Assembly (NCBI GenBank): GCA_902596605.1
Contig: CACJUU010000006.1
Coordinates: forward strand, 48,065 to 112,064
DNA from: an uncultured Alphaproteobacteria bacterium
GTDB lineage: Bacteria; Pseudomonadota; Alphaproteobacteria; Rhodobacterales; Rhodobacteraceae
DNA: 64,000 bases
Direction: 5' to 3'
The position numbers and the translations under genes are program-made. The notes beneath the pieces are model-generated. The model was not told the DNA's origin, did no database searches, and saw nothing but the letters and a program-made list of their open reading frames with translations. Positions 1 to 7,641 of the stretch are shown here, in pieces; the first letter of the stretch is position 1; each line of letters begins with the position of its first letter.

Positions 1-449
1 TGATACGTCCAATCTTTAAAAACTCCGGAACAGTAGATAAATTTATTGGTGACTCAGTTATGGCGACTTTTGGAACACCTGTAAGTCAGGGAAATGATGC
101 ACAAAATGCTTTTAATTGTGCGAGAGAAATGCAAATTGCGATGAGGCAATGGACAAAAGAACGAAAAGATAATAATCAGCCAACCATTACTCATCGAATA
201 GGAATTTCGTATGGAACCTGTGTTGTAGGAAATATTGGTAATGAGGACAGGAAAGAATTTACGGTTATAGGTGACGTAGTAAATGTAGCCAACCGTGTTT
301 GTGACCTTTGTAAAGATTTAAAATGCAGCTTATTAATAACCGATATACTTAAAAATCGACTTAATGAGGCGATAAATGCGGAAGAAATTAAAGATTATCC
401 TATAAGAGGCAGAAAAGATAAGATCAATTTATATAAAGTTGAAACCTAA
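1..449 (+). CDS. Class III adenylate/guanylate cyclase, C-terminal fragment (5' end outside window)
   Basis: The frame is open from position 3, so the gene begins before the window and the ATG at 60 is internal. The 149 visible residues are most of a class III nucleotide cyclase catalytic domain, which makes cAMP or cGMP. DKFIGD (bases 36-53) holds one metal-binding aspartate, RIGISYG and GNIG follow, and TVIGDVVNVANR supplies the Asn and Arg that stabilise the transition state. The N-terminal sensor part is not visible, so the signal and the choice between ATP and GTP cannot be read. After the TAA the same frame stays open for 29 codons (see findings). Confidence 0.88.
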   Translation, partial: IRPIFKNSGTVDKFIGDSVMATFGTPVSQGNDAQNAFNCAREMQIAMRQWTKERKDNNQPTITHRIGISYGTCVVGNIGNEDRKEFTVIGDVVNVANRVCDLCKDLKCSLLITDILKNRLNEAINAEEIKDYPIRGRKDKINLYKVET

Positions 450-703
450 ACTCTAAGTAATAGAGGAAGAGAATATTTTTTTAAAGATGGAATGTGCTTT
501 GATGAAGAGGAAAAAGCAAGAAACTTTGTCTTTTAGTATTTATATTTGATAAGTGTTTTGTTCAAAAATCGTTAAGGAGTTTTTAGGAGTTTTGGAAATT
601 AAAAGTAGTTTAAATTTAAAAGGGAACTCTGTATTGTCTATAGTTGGACTTTGTAAGCATTGCGCAAGATCTTTTAAAATTTTTAAAGAAACATAAAAAT
701 AAT

Positions 704-1243
704 ATGGTTTTAATCCTCGTTGCTGTTGAAGAAGAACTCACTTCAAAAGACCTACCCAGTTTCCAAATTCACTATACAGGAGTTGGAAAAATTAACGCTG
801 TGATCAAAACTTTAGAAATAATTAAAACCTATTCTCCAACTCAAATAATCAACTACGGTACCGCCGGCAGTTTAAATAAAAAATTGAAGGGATTGGTAGA
901 AGTTACTAAATTCTTTCAAAGAGATATGGATGCTTCACCCCTAGGTTTTAAAATTGGTCAGACCCCGTTTGATGACATTCAAGAAATAGAGGTTGGAACT
1001 GGTGGATATAGCTGTGGCACGGGAGATTCTTTTGTTACTTCTAAACCTAAATTGAAAACAGATCTCGTCGATATGGAGGCATACGCGATCGCAAAAATTT
1101 GTTATTTGAATGATATAAAGTTTCGATGTTTCAAGTATATCTCTGATAACGCTGATGGAGATGCAAATACCGACTGGGTAAAAAATATCTCTATAGGTAA
1201 GAAACTATTTATTAAAAAGATGAGAGATTTAGAAACTGATTAA
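704..1243 (+). CDS. Short MTA/SAH nucleosidase-like (nucleoside phosphorylase superfamily) protein
   Basis: 179 residues from the ATG at 704; an in-frame TTG at 644 would add 20 residues with no family resemblance. The start VLILVAVEEEL, the central NYGTAGSL, the VDMEAYA segment and SDNADG near the end match the purine nucleoside phosphorylase/5'-methylthioadenosine nucleosidase fold; the Asp of SDNAD is the family's catalytic acid and VDME contacts the ribose. These enzymes hydrolyse adenine from MTA or SAH. The protein is about 50 residues shorter than typical MTA/SAH nucleosidases. The next small gene starts 2 bases after the stop, so the two are probably cotranscribed. Substrate is inferred only at superfamily level. 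Confidence 0.72.
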   Translation: MVLILVAVEEELTSKDLPSFQIHYTGVGKINAVIKTLEIIKTYSPTQIINYGTAGSLNKKLKGLVEVTKFFQRDMDASPLGFKIGQTPFDDIQEIEVGTGGYSCGTGDSFVTSKPKLKTDLVDMEAYAIAKICYLNDIKFRCFKYISDNADGDANTDWVKNISIGKKLFIKKMRDLETD

Positions 1244-1245
1244 AG

Positions 1246-1443
1246 TTGTTAAAAGGATATCAAAATTTGTACAGTGATTACCCCAGTATTGTTTTTTATA
1301 TTTTATTACTCCTGATGCTTTCGGGGGGTATTGTTTATATTGCAAGGCAAAGTCCTCAGAGGTTCATTATGCAATTGCTAATGTGGGCAATAATTTTTTT
1401 AGGAGTGTTTGGTTTGATCGCTTTTCTGACAAATTCGTCTTAA
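1246..1443 (+). CDS. Small two-helix membrane protein
   Basis: 65 residues from a TTG start just behind the nucleosidase stop. Two hydrophobic segments (about residues 14-32 and 42-60) are separated by a short positively charged turn (ARQSPQR). The pattern, including the segment MWAIIFLGVFG, recalls the N-terminal membrane part of alphaproteobacterial retropepsin-like aspartyl proteases (TIGR02281), but no protease domain follows. This likeness is from memory. It could be a stand-alone relative, a degenerate remnant, or unrelated. Function unknown. Confidence 0.5.
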   Translation: MLKGYQNLYSDYPSIVFYILLLLMLSGGIVYIARQSPQRFIMQLLMWAIIFLGVFGLIAFLTNSS

Positions 1444-1568
1444 AAAAAACTCAAAGATGGTAGCTAAAGCTTTTCATGATGAGATCGATTGGTAAGAGGT
1501 CCTACCTAATGCATTATTTGTTGCAATAGTCCTAAAAAAGAACTATCTGGCTATATAAGAATATTTTT

Positions 1569-2009
1569 TTGCCTCAATCTTTTGGAAACTCGTATTTGGA
1601 AAAAAACTTAAATAGCGTTTTTGTTAAATTAACTAGTGATCATATAGACCAAAATGGGCATGTATCAGAAGCGGGTTATCTAATTGTTGCTAACCTTGCG
1701 TATTGGAAGATATGCGAGCAAGTGGGTCTCTTAAAACTCTATAGTAAATACAAAATTAGTGGAATTGTCTTTGATACCTATATGGAGTTCAAAAAAGAGG
1801 TCTTTGAAGGCGAAGAGGTGATGATTAATCTTAGATTCAATATAACTAATGATACCAGAAAGATTGTGAGGCTTTTAGATATTTATGACAGAGAAAATCG
1901 TTTGGTAGTTAAGATAACATCAAATGGTGGCTTTTTGGATCTCGAAAAACGAAAAATCGTAGAGCCACCAAAAAAGATATTGGATACATGTCTCAAATAT
2001 TTGAGATAG
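1569..2009 (+). CDS. Hotdog-fold acyl-CoA thioesterase family protein
   Basis: 146 residues from a TTG start. The segment DHIDQNGHVSEAGYL resembles the 4HBT thioesterase signature (D-x-x-GHV-x-x-x-x-Y), and the length fits one hotdog domain. Such proteins hydrolyse acyl-CoA thioesters in the cytoplasm; some close relatives act on betainyl-CoA in carnitine degradation, but no carnitine genes lie nearby and the substrate is open. It stands alone between the small membrane protein and a DUF4149 gene on the same strand. No strong ribosome binding site is visible and the exact start is uncertain. Confidence 0.68.
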   Translation: MPQSFGNSYLEKNLNSVFVKLTSDHIDQNGHVSEAGYLIVANLAYWKICEQVGLLKLYSKYKISGIVFDTYMEFKKEVFEGEEVMINLRFNITNDTRKIVRLLDIYDRENRLVVKITSNGGFLDLEKRKIVEPPKKILDTCLKYLR

Positions 2010-2188
2010 TAGGATTTTCTATTTTACAATATCGATGCTTAAAAGCTTTCAAAGAATGCGAGGTAATCAACACTTTTAGGTTAAGGAATGTATAATAAGT
2101 TTTATCGCCAGCATTTAAACATACAAAAAAAAAGTTTAATCCTCTTGAATAATCTAAAGCTTTTTTTAAAATTTTAAGAGAGGGTAAC

Positions 2189-2248
2189 ATGATTGACTTT
2201 GATTTAATTGGTTTTAACGCTATATCGTCGTCATGTACGTCGAGATAG
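2189..2248 (+). CDS. Possible 19-residue leader ORF overlapping the next gene start
   Basis: An ATG at 2189 has a good Shine-Dalgarno sequence (GAGAGGG, four bases before it) and opens a 19-codon frame ending in TAG at 2246-2248. The start of the DUF4149 gene (2233) lies inside this frame and has no ribosome binding site of its own, so translation of the downstream gene may be coupled to the small ORF. The peptide (MIDFDLIGFN...) has no recognisable domain. It may only be a ribosome-loading element. Confidence 0.3.
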   Translation: MIDFDLIGFNAISSSCTSR

Positions 2249-2652
2249 GATTATTATTAAACGCTCTTATTCTGGGAACGATGACTTCCTTCATGGTAGT
2301 TACTTCGCCTGCAGTCTTTAAGACTCTCGATGAAGACCATTCAAAGAAATTCTTGAGATACATTTTCCCTCGCCTTTTTAATTTTTGTTTTTTAATTTCT
2401 ATGTTTATGTTCTTATTATTTTCGTTAGGTGACTTTGTTCCCGGAATGATATTTGGGATAGCTATAGCAATAAGTTTTCTGATTAACACATACTTCTTAA
2501 CTCCTAGAATAAATAAGATGCGTGACTTAATGCTAGAAGATAGTCCGGGCTCAGAAAAGGGATTCAAGAACCTGCATATGGCCTCTGTACTCTTATATTT
2601 ACTTAACATGATATTTATAATTCTCATCTTCATTCTTTATTACACAAGATGA
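2233..2652 (+). CDS. DUF4149 family membrane protein
   Basis: 139 residues with four hydrophobic segments (about 5-25, 46-66, 71-90 and 117-136). The beginning of helix 1 with a small-residue stretch, then VVTSPAVFKTLD, fits the DUF4149 (TMEM205-like) family of small integral membrane proteins, whose role is unknown. The stop overlaps the start of the pseudoazurin gene by four bases (ATGA), so the two are very likely translated together. That pairing hints at a link to envelope copper or electron transfer, which is inference only. Confidence 0.7.
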   Translation: MYVEIGLLLNALILGTMTSFMVVTSPAVFKTLDEDHSKKFLRYIFPRLFNFCFLISMFMFLLFSLGDFVPGMIFGIAIAISFLINTYFLTPRINKMRDLMLEDSPGSEKGFKNLHMASVLLYLLNMIFIILIFILYYTR

Positions 2653-3119
2653 GATTATTACTTTTTTTATTTTTTCTTTATTTATTATCATGGCAAGTCG
2701 CAGTTGCGGATACTGTAAAAATAGAGTTTACCGCAGATGACTCTTATAGCATCGAGGTTGCGAATATTGGCGTTGGTGACACTATAGAGTGGTTGCCAAA
2801 GAATGAAGGCCATAATGTTGAATTTCTTGCGGGACCAAATATGGAAGCACTTCCAGAAAAATCGGATTTAAACGTCCGTCATGCAATTACTTTTGATTTG
2901 CCTGGAGTTTACTTATATCAATGTACACCACACGGTAATATGGGAATGTTGGGATTAATAGTAGTGGGTAATAATTTTGATAATTTAGGCAACATTGAAG
3001 AAGTGGAATTGTCTCGAGTGGCAAAGTCGGTGTTGCAAAGACTGATTAGAGTTGCTAGGTCAAGTAAGCAACCTATATTGAGTCGCAACGTCTTGGTACA
3101 TTTACGACTTGTTGGCTGA
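2649..3119 (+). CDS. Pseudoazurin-like type 1 copper protein
   Basis: 156 residues with a signal peptide (about residues 1-20, cleavage after AVA). The cupredoxin ligands are all visible: His55 in EGHNVE, then Cys92, His95 and Met100 in QCTPHGNMGM, with the spacing typical of pseudoazurin. It is a periplasmic one-electron carrier; known partners include nitrite or nitrous oxide reductases and peroxidases, none of which lie here. The tail after residue 105 follows the helical C-terminus of pseudoazurins but runs on with a basic extension. The gene overlaps the convergent yaiI gene by 18 bases. Confidence 0.88.
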   Translation: MRLLLFLFFLYLLSWQVAVADTVKIEFTADDSYSIEVANIGVGDTIEWLPKNEGHNVEFLAGPNMEALPEKSDLNVRHAITFDLPGVYLYQCTPHGNMGMLGLIVVGNNFDNLGNIEEVELSRVAKSVLQRLIRVARSSKQPILSRNVLVHLRLVG

Positions 3120-3551
3120 ACGAACCACGTTTTCCATATAGCTCAGAAATTTGGATCGATCTAATTTGCTAAAGGGAGGCGGACCAGAAGTCACTTCACC
3201 GCTTTCCCGTATTTTTCCCATTATTTCTCTTGTAGCGATTGCCATACCTATGTTGTCGAGAGTAAACCTCATTCCATTAGGTCTTATTGCCAAAGCACCT
3301 TTTTTTAGGCATTGTTCAGCAAGTGGAATGTCGTTTGTAACACAGATGTCGTTTTTCTCGATATTACCTATAATCCAAATGTCTGCCGCATCGGATTCCT
3401 GATTAACAACGATGAGGTTTATAAGTGGATTGCGGGAAGGACGAATTCCTCCATTACACACCATATAAGTAATCAAATCATGGCGTGCCGCGATTCTTTC
3501 TATTTCGTTTTTTACAGGACAAGCGTCGGCATCTACATAAATTTTTACCAT
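3102..3551 (-). CDS. YaiI/YqxD family protein (UPF0178, DUF188)
   Basis: 149 residues, full length for the family. It opens with IYVDADACPVKNEI (residues 4-17), the hallmark acidic motif of DUF188, and later has SDAADIWI and TNDIPLAEQCL, as expected of this PIN-like cytoplasmic family. The biochemical role is not established; the aspartate pattern suggests a metal-dependent nuclease-like fold. Its 3' end overlaps the convergent pseudoazurin gene by 18 bases. Confidence 0.88.
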   Translation of the reverse strand: MVKIYVDADACPVKNEIERIAARHDLITYMVCNGGIRPSRNPLINLIVVNQESDAADIWIIGNIEKNDICVTNDIPLAEQCLKKGALAIRPNGMRFTLDNIGMAIATREIMGKIRESGEVTSGPPPFSKLDRSKFLSYMENVVRSANKS

Positions 3552-3724
3552 GTTAAAAATACTTCTTGGGGATTGCGCTTCATTTTACATTTTTAGTGGA
3601 CTTTGTTTTGCTATGGGTAAAAAATATTGTTATCTACAAATTTATACAAATACTTTTGGCTATTATCTCTATTTATTTGGTGCGAGGCTAATTAAAAATT
3701 TTTCTGAAGTATTTGTGAAAAATT

Positions 3725-3754
3725 GTGGGTAATATTAACCAATGGTTATTACAC
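3725..3754. other. Imperfect inverted repeat upstream of the dioxygenase gene
   Basis: The half GTGGGTAATATTAACCA is nearly mirrored by TGGTTATTACAC; paired, they give a GTG-TAATA-AACCA arm with two small bulges. It ends about 30 bases before the TauD-type dioxygenase start, where an operator could sit. There is no neighbouring regulator gene. In AT-rich DNA such repeats can arise by chance. Confidence 0.25.
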
Positions 3755-3784
3755 TAGAATTTAAGTGAGCAGGTAGACGATATT

Positions 3785-4633
3785 ATGAGTGATGCGAATT
3801 TTAAAAGTATAGAAGTTAGTCCGATATCGGGTGCATTAGGAGCATTAATTACCGGAGTAGAATTAAAAGAGCCTCTTCAAGACCCTGTATTTGAAGAGAT
3901 ATATAACGCTTTTTTAGAATATAAGGTGATATTTTTTAATGATCAGGAGCTCAATCCGGAAACTCAACTTCGATTTGGTAAGATGTTTGGACAACCTATA
4001 ATCTATCCATTTGTGAAAGGTCTGAAAGATTTTCCTGAGATAACGCCCATTTTAAAGAAAGAAACTGACCTTAATAATTTTGGTGGGGTTTGGCATAGTG
4101 ACACCACTTACCAGAAGCAACCACCAAAGGCAACAATGTTGTACGCGGTTGAGGTACCTGAGTTTGGTGGTGACACCGAATTTGCGAACCAATGCATGGC
4201 GTTAGATCATCTGTCAGAGGGTATGCGGAAATTCTTGAATGAACAAAAGGTAATTAATACCTCTGGTAAAGGGAAAGTCGTAGCCTCAAGATCAGATGTT
4301 ATGAAACACTCTTCGTCTGGAAAAGTGGTCGATGAGTTGAGAGCGATACACCCGGTAGTCAGAACACACCCTGAAACTAAAGAACAAGCATTATTTATCA
4401 ATGAAGCTCACTCTTTACAGTTCGCAAGTCTTAGCTTAGAGGAGAGTACTCCTATTCTTGAATTTTTGTTTAAGCACCAAATAAAGTCAGAGTTTACCTG
4501 CCGTTTTAAGTGGAAAAAAGGATCAGTTGCGATTTGGGATAATAGGTGTACCCTTCATAATCCGATAAACGATTACCATGGGAAAAGAAGGTTAATGCAT
4601 CGGATAACATTTTCTGGTGATACGCCTGTTTGA
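3785..4633 (+). CDS. TauD/TfdA family Fe(II)/2-oxoglutarate dioxygenase
   Basis: 282 residues, the usual family length. The metal triad is complete: His104 and Asp106 in WHSDTTYQ and His258 in CTLHNP. Arg273 in MHRI lies 15 residues beyond the distal His, as in TauD, and should hold the 2-oxoglutarate carboxylate. The family hydroxylates small substrates such as taurine, alkylsulfates, 2,4-D or carnitine precursors, usually releasing a side group. Sequence alone does not give the substrate, and there is no adjacent transporter. An imperfect inverted repeat lies just upstream. Confidence 0.9.
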   Translation: MSDANFKSIEVSPISGALGALITGVELKEPLQDPVFEEIYNAFLEYKVIFFNDQELNPETQLRFGKMFGQPIIYPFVKGLKDFPEITPILKKETDLNNFGGVWHSDTTYQKQPPKATMLYAVEVPEFGGDTEFANQCMALDHLSEGMRKFLNEQKVINTSGKGKVVASRSDVMKHSSSGKVVDELRAIHPVVRTHPETKEQALFINEAHSLQFASLSLEESTPILEFLFKHQIKSEFTCRFKWKKGSVAIWDNRCTLHNPINDYHGKRRLMHRITFSGDTPV

Positions 4634-4655
4634 TTGTTCTCCAAGAGGGAAAAAT

Positions 4656-4883
4656 TTGGATAAAAGTAATAAAGAAAGAATCTGGCGTTTAATTCAAAGC
4701 ACAGGTGATGAATTGTTTGGAAAGCTCCCTGAGCACCCCAATCATCCAAAAGGGAGAAATCCATATGCTCATGTGGCGTTGAAAATAAAAGATCGTTTTG
4801 GGTGCAGTTACAAAGATATTGCTGACGAAAAGTATCAAGAGGTAGTAGATTTCTTATATATTATACAAACAGAAGAAGGTTGA
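4656..4883 (+). CDS. Small conserved-looking helical protein of unknown function
   Basis: 75 residues from a TTG at 4656 with an upstream GAGGGA at good spacing; a GTG at 4617 would extend it by 13 residues into the end of the dioxygenase gene. The body (IWRLIQSTGDELFG, then HPKGRNPYAHVA and KIKDRFGCSYKDI) looks like a compact helical domain reminiscent of the C-terminal part of some phage antirepressor-type proteins; that likeness is from memory and weak. It may be cotranscribed with the dioxygenase. Confidence 0.6.
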   Translation: MDKSNKERIWRLIQSTGDELFGKLPEHPNHPKGRNPYAHVALKIKDRFGCSYKDIADEKYQEVVDFLYIIQTEEG

Positions 4884-4953
4884 AACGTTTTTTGCGCTAC
4901 AATTTTATAATCAATAAATTAATAGAGACTGATTTTCTTAATAGGAATAATGA

Positions 4954-5634
4954 ATGAAAAAATTATTTAATAATTCTTTTGAAAACTGGATTTTCGATCT
5001 TGACAATACGATATACGATATAAAAGCTGGATTATTTGTCAAAATATCCGAGAGGATTACTCAGTACATAATGGAAGTTCTCTCTTTCACGAAAGAAGAA
5101 GCTAACTTAGTTAGAAGTAACATGTATAAAAAATATGGTCTTACGTTAACCGGTCTTATGAGAGAATATGAAATAGACCCTGATGAATATCTTGACTTTA
5201 TTCATGATGTTACACACCCTGAACTACAACATGAAAAGCAACTTAAATTAAGTTTAAACAATCTTTCTGGTAAAAAATTCATTTATACAAATGCATCTCA
5301 AGATCACGCAAAAAAAATTTTATCAGCAATGGGAATAGAAGCTGAGTTTGAAAAAATATTAGATATAAAAGCTACACACTATGTACCTAAACCCGATCCA
5401 AAATCTTATGAAATTATGCTAAAAAGTTTTGGCATTCTTTCAAATCAAGTAGAAAGAAGTATTTTTATTGAGGATACAGCAAAAAATCTCAAACCGGCAA
5501 AATTGCTAGGGTTGAAAACTGTTTGGATGGAAAATGATCGTAATCTTGAAGACTATAAAGATAACGCGGAGTACATAGATTACAAATACTCTGACTTAAA
5601 GTCGTTTCTCAATGATATATCTAACAGCAATTGA
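4954..5634 (+). CDS. HAD-superfamily hydrolase, pyrimidine 5'-nucleotidase type
   Basis: 226 residues. The DLDNT motif supplies the nucleophile Asp15 and acid/base Asp17, YTNAS is HAD motif II, and KPDPKSYE with FIEDTAKNL give motifs III and IV. The order and the start WIFDLDNTIYD fit the pyrimidine 5'-nucleotidase branch (TIGR01993, SDT1-like), which dephosphorylates nucleoside monophosphates or other small phosphoesters in the cytoplasm. All catalytic residues are present. In this branch the gene often lies near dapD in alphaproteobacteria, but not here. Confidence 0.85.
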   Translation: MKKLFNNSFENWIFDLDNTIYDIKAGLFVKISERITQYIMEVLSFTKEEANLVRSNMYKKYGLTLTGLMREYEIDPDEYLDFIHDVTHPELQHEKQLKLSLNNLSGKKFIYTNASQDHAKKILSAMGIEAEFEKILDIKATHYVPKPDPKSYEIMLKSFGILSNQVERSIFIEDTAKNLKPAKLLGLKTVWMENDRNLEDYKDNAEYIDYKYSDLKSFLNDISNSN

Positions 5635-5685
5635 ATGGTTGGAAACAGCATAAGTTTTTAGATACAATTAAACAGGTACAAATAC

Positions 5686-5865
5686 ATGATTGATAAAAAA
5701 GTATTAGATTTAAAGGAAAGGCGATTTTATATAAGGTTGATAGTCACAATCCTCACTTTATACATGATAGGAACACTTTTTTATAAGTCAATTTCTCCAT
5801 TCCATAATTGCATTAGAGACGACAGAGCGAATGTTATTGAATGTACCAGAGATAGCACTTGGTAA
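5686..5865 (+). CDS. Small single-span membrane protein (59 aa)
   Basis: ATG at 5686 to TAA at 5863-5865. The 59 residues have a charged N-terminus (MIDKKVLDLKERR), one hydrophobic span (about 18-33, LIVTILTLYMIGTLFY), then a short hydrophilic tail with two cysteines (HNCIRDDRANVIECTR). With the basic N-terminus inside, the cysteine tail would lie in the periplasm and could form a disulfide. It overlaps the TTG start of the following phosphatase-like gene by 7 bases, suggesting coupling. No homology recognised. Confidence 0.5.
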   Translation: MIDKKVLDLKERRFYIRLIVTILTLYMIGTLFYKSISPFHNCIRDDRANVIECTRDSTW

Positions 5866-6428
5866 AATTTAAGTTCCAAAATATTTTAACTGGTGTTATT
5901 TTTATAACGCTTCTTTTGGTTACCGAAACTTTTGCTCGATCTAAATTAGAAATAATAAAGAAAAATATATCAGCAAACGTCATATTTCTTAGACATGCTA
6001 TAGCTCCTGGAGTTGGAGATCCGGAAAATTTTATGAAAGAGGACTGTAGTACGCAACGGAATTTAAATAATAAAGGTCGCTTGCAGGCCAGATTGATAGG
6101 AAATTACCTAAGATCAACAAATCTGAAGTTCTCTCAAATTTTAACAAGTGAGTGGTGTCGGTGCATTGATACAGCCAAAGAGCTTAATCTTGGCCAATGG
6201 ACGACTTTTTCAGGATTAAACTCCTTCTTTCAAGTATATGAAAAAAAAGATCAGGTCATGAACAAACTTCAAAAGAAACTTGATTCCCTTGGTTATTCAG
6301 ACCTTGCTTTATTTGTAACCCATCAGGTTGTTATTTCGGAACAGACTGGCATCATGCCCCGGAGTGGTGAGATGGTTTTATATAATTCAATAACTAAACA
6401 AAAAGCCAGATACATGATTGATTACTAA
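5859..6428 (+). CDS. Exported histidine phosphatase superfamily protein
   Basis: 189 residues from a TTG start that overlaps the upstream small gene. A signal peptide covers about residues 1-26 (cleavage after TFA). The phosphohistidine motif appears as FLRHAIAPG, followed by NNKGRLQA, TSEWCRCIDTA and the second catalytic His in FVTHQ. The closing RSGEMV is typical of periplasmic members. The usual RHG is RHA here, which occurs in this branch. It should remove phosphate from an unknown periplasmic substrate. Confidence 0.82.
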   Translation: MVKFKFQNILTGVIFITLLLVTETFARSKLEIIKKNISANVIFLRHAIAPGVGDPENFMKEDCSTQRNLNNKGRLQARLIGNYLRSTNLKFSQILTSEWCRCIDTAKELNLGQWTTFSGLNSFFQVYEKKDQVMNKLQKKLDSLGYSDLALFVTHQVVISEQTGIMPRSGEMVLYNSITKQKARYMIDY

Positions 6429-6433
6429 CTATT

Positions 6434-7618
6434 TTAACTTATACCATTTTTAAATAACAAGTCTGAAATATTTTTTTTAAATGGGAAAAAGCCCTTATTT
6501 GCAAATGGAAACGCATATTTATCCCAATCTCTCATATAAAAAATCGCTTCAATGTTCTGATTTCTAAGTTCATTAATAAAGTCACTTGTCATGAAGTATT
6601 TATTTCCCACCGTCTCATAGGGAAAAATTAAGTATTTTAATTTTTCACTTTTAGCCCATTTCAATACAGCTTTTTTTGTTTGGCAGAATTCAAAACTCGG
6701 TAAATCTGAGCGTAGATTTTCGATTAGGTCACTGTCAAACTTATTTACAAAATCGCTCTTGCTAGATTGATATTCTGGATCATGAAAAATACATCCTTTA
6801 AGGATAATTTGTTCTTTGCTTAGGTATTGATTTAAAGTGAGATCATTTTTATTTATGATTACTCCCGTATCTTCACAAGCATTTAAATTTGGCTTTACAT
6901 AGGAAATATCAGACGCTCTTTCATAAGTCTTCCAAAGGTCTTCATTGAAAAAGGGATTTTCATTCAGTTCGCCTTTTGGGAAAAATTTTTCGTTTGTAAA
7001 AAGCTTTATGTTATCCGCTTTTGCAACATATATCTTTCCTCTTGTTTGAAGGCCAGCGACCCAACGCCAGCCTAGAGTATTTGAAGCTGGACACCAATCA
7101 ACGAGATGATCTTTAAAAAAGTTTGCACCAGAAAGCCAACTTTTTCCAAGGGTAAAAATCCAAATGCTTGCATACCACATCCGTGCATGATTGTGCAGGT
7201 ATCCTGTTTCTATAAGTTCCTCCGTCCAATGATCGAAGCATTTTATTCCAGTTTTATCAGGCAAATGAGAACCGTCGTAACCATTTTCATAGTCCTCATA
7301 GACATCAGGTCGCAGTTCTAGCCATCCTCTCCAGTAGGTTCTCCAAAAAATCTCTTGAATGAATTTCTCCAAAGATGAAATAGAATTTTTTTCTAATGCT
7401 ATCTGCAACACCTCATTTTCTGAGACCAGTCGTCGGCGAAGATATGGTGATAGCTTTGAAACATTTGCATGAGGATAGCCCGTATCAAAGTTTCTACTCT
7501 TTGAGTAATTACATAAGCGTTGACTGGAAAAGTGTCTAAAATCGTTTAGCACCTGTTCCTTTTGTGTGGGAAACCCTTCAGGAGCGTTGTGATCAATGTC
7601 ATGCATGTTAATCACCAA
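6434..7618 (-). CDS. Photolyase/cryptochrome-like FAD-binding protein with permuted domain order
   Basis: 394 residues. Residues about 20-235 match the C-terminal FAD-binding helical domain of photolyases: SPYLRRRL, IQEIFWRTYWRGW, the NHARMW helix, and the stretch VDWCPASNTLGWRWVAG. In ordinary photolyases a 200-residue alpha/beta antenna domain precedes this. Here the protein starts almost directly with the FAD domain, and an alpha/beta-looking region (residues about 255-394: GCIFHDPEY, LKYLIFPYETVG, FYMRDWDKYAFP) follows it, so the order looks swapped. Such FAD-domain-first proteins occur in other alphaproteobacteria as far as I recall. DNA repair and blue-light sensing are both possible. 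A 31-codon ORF lies 23 bases upstream. Confidence 0.85.
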   Translation of the reverse strand: MVINMHDIDHNAPEGFPTQKEQVLNDFRHFSSQRLCNYSKSRNFDTGYPHANVSKLSPYLRRRLVSENEVLQIALEKNSISSLEKFIQEIFWRTYWRGWLELRPDVYEDYENGYDGSHLPDKTGIKCFDHWTEELIETGYLHNHARMWYASIWIFTLGKSWLSGANFFKDHLVDWCPASNTLGWRWVAGLQTRGKIYVAKADNIKLFTNEKFFPKGELNENPFFNEDLWKTYERASDISYVKPNLNACEDTGVIINKNDLTLNQYLSKEQIILKGCIFHDPEYQSSKSDFVNKFDSDLIENLRSDLPSFEFCQTKKAVLKWAKSEKLKYLIFPYETVGNKYFMTSDFINELRNQNIEAIFYMRDWDKYAFPFANKGFFPFKKNISDLLFKNGIS

Positions 7619-7641
7619 AATTGTCTAACACGATCTATAGA

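Noticed and set aside
3550..3732. 60-residue open frame between yaiI and the dioxygenase gene
   Set aside because: It starts within the yaiI start codon, has no ribosome binding site, and its composition is random-looking; the stretch is better read as a promoter region.
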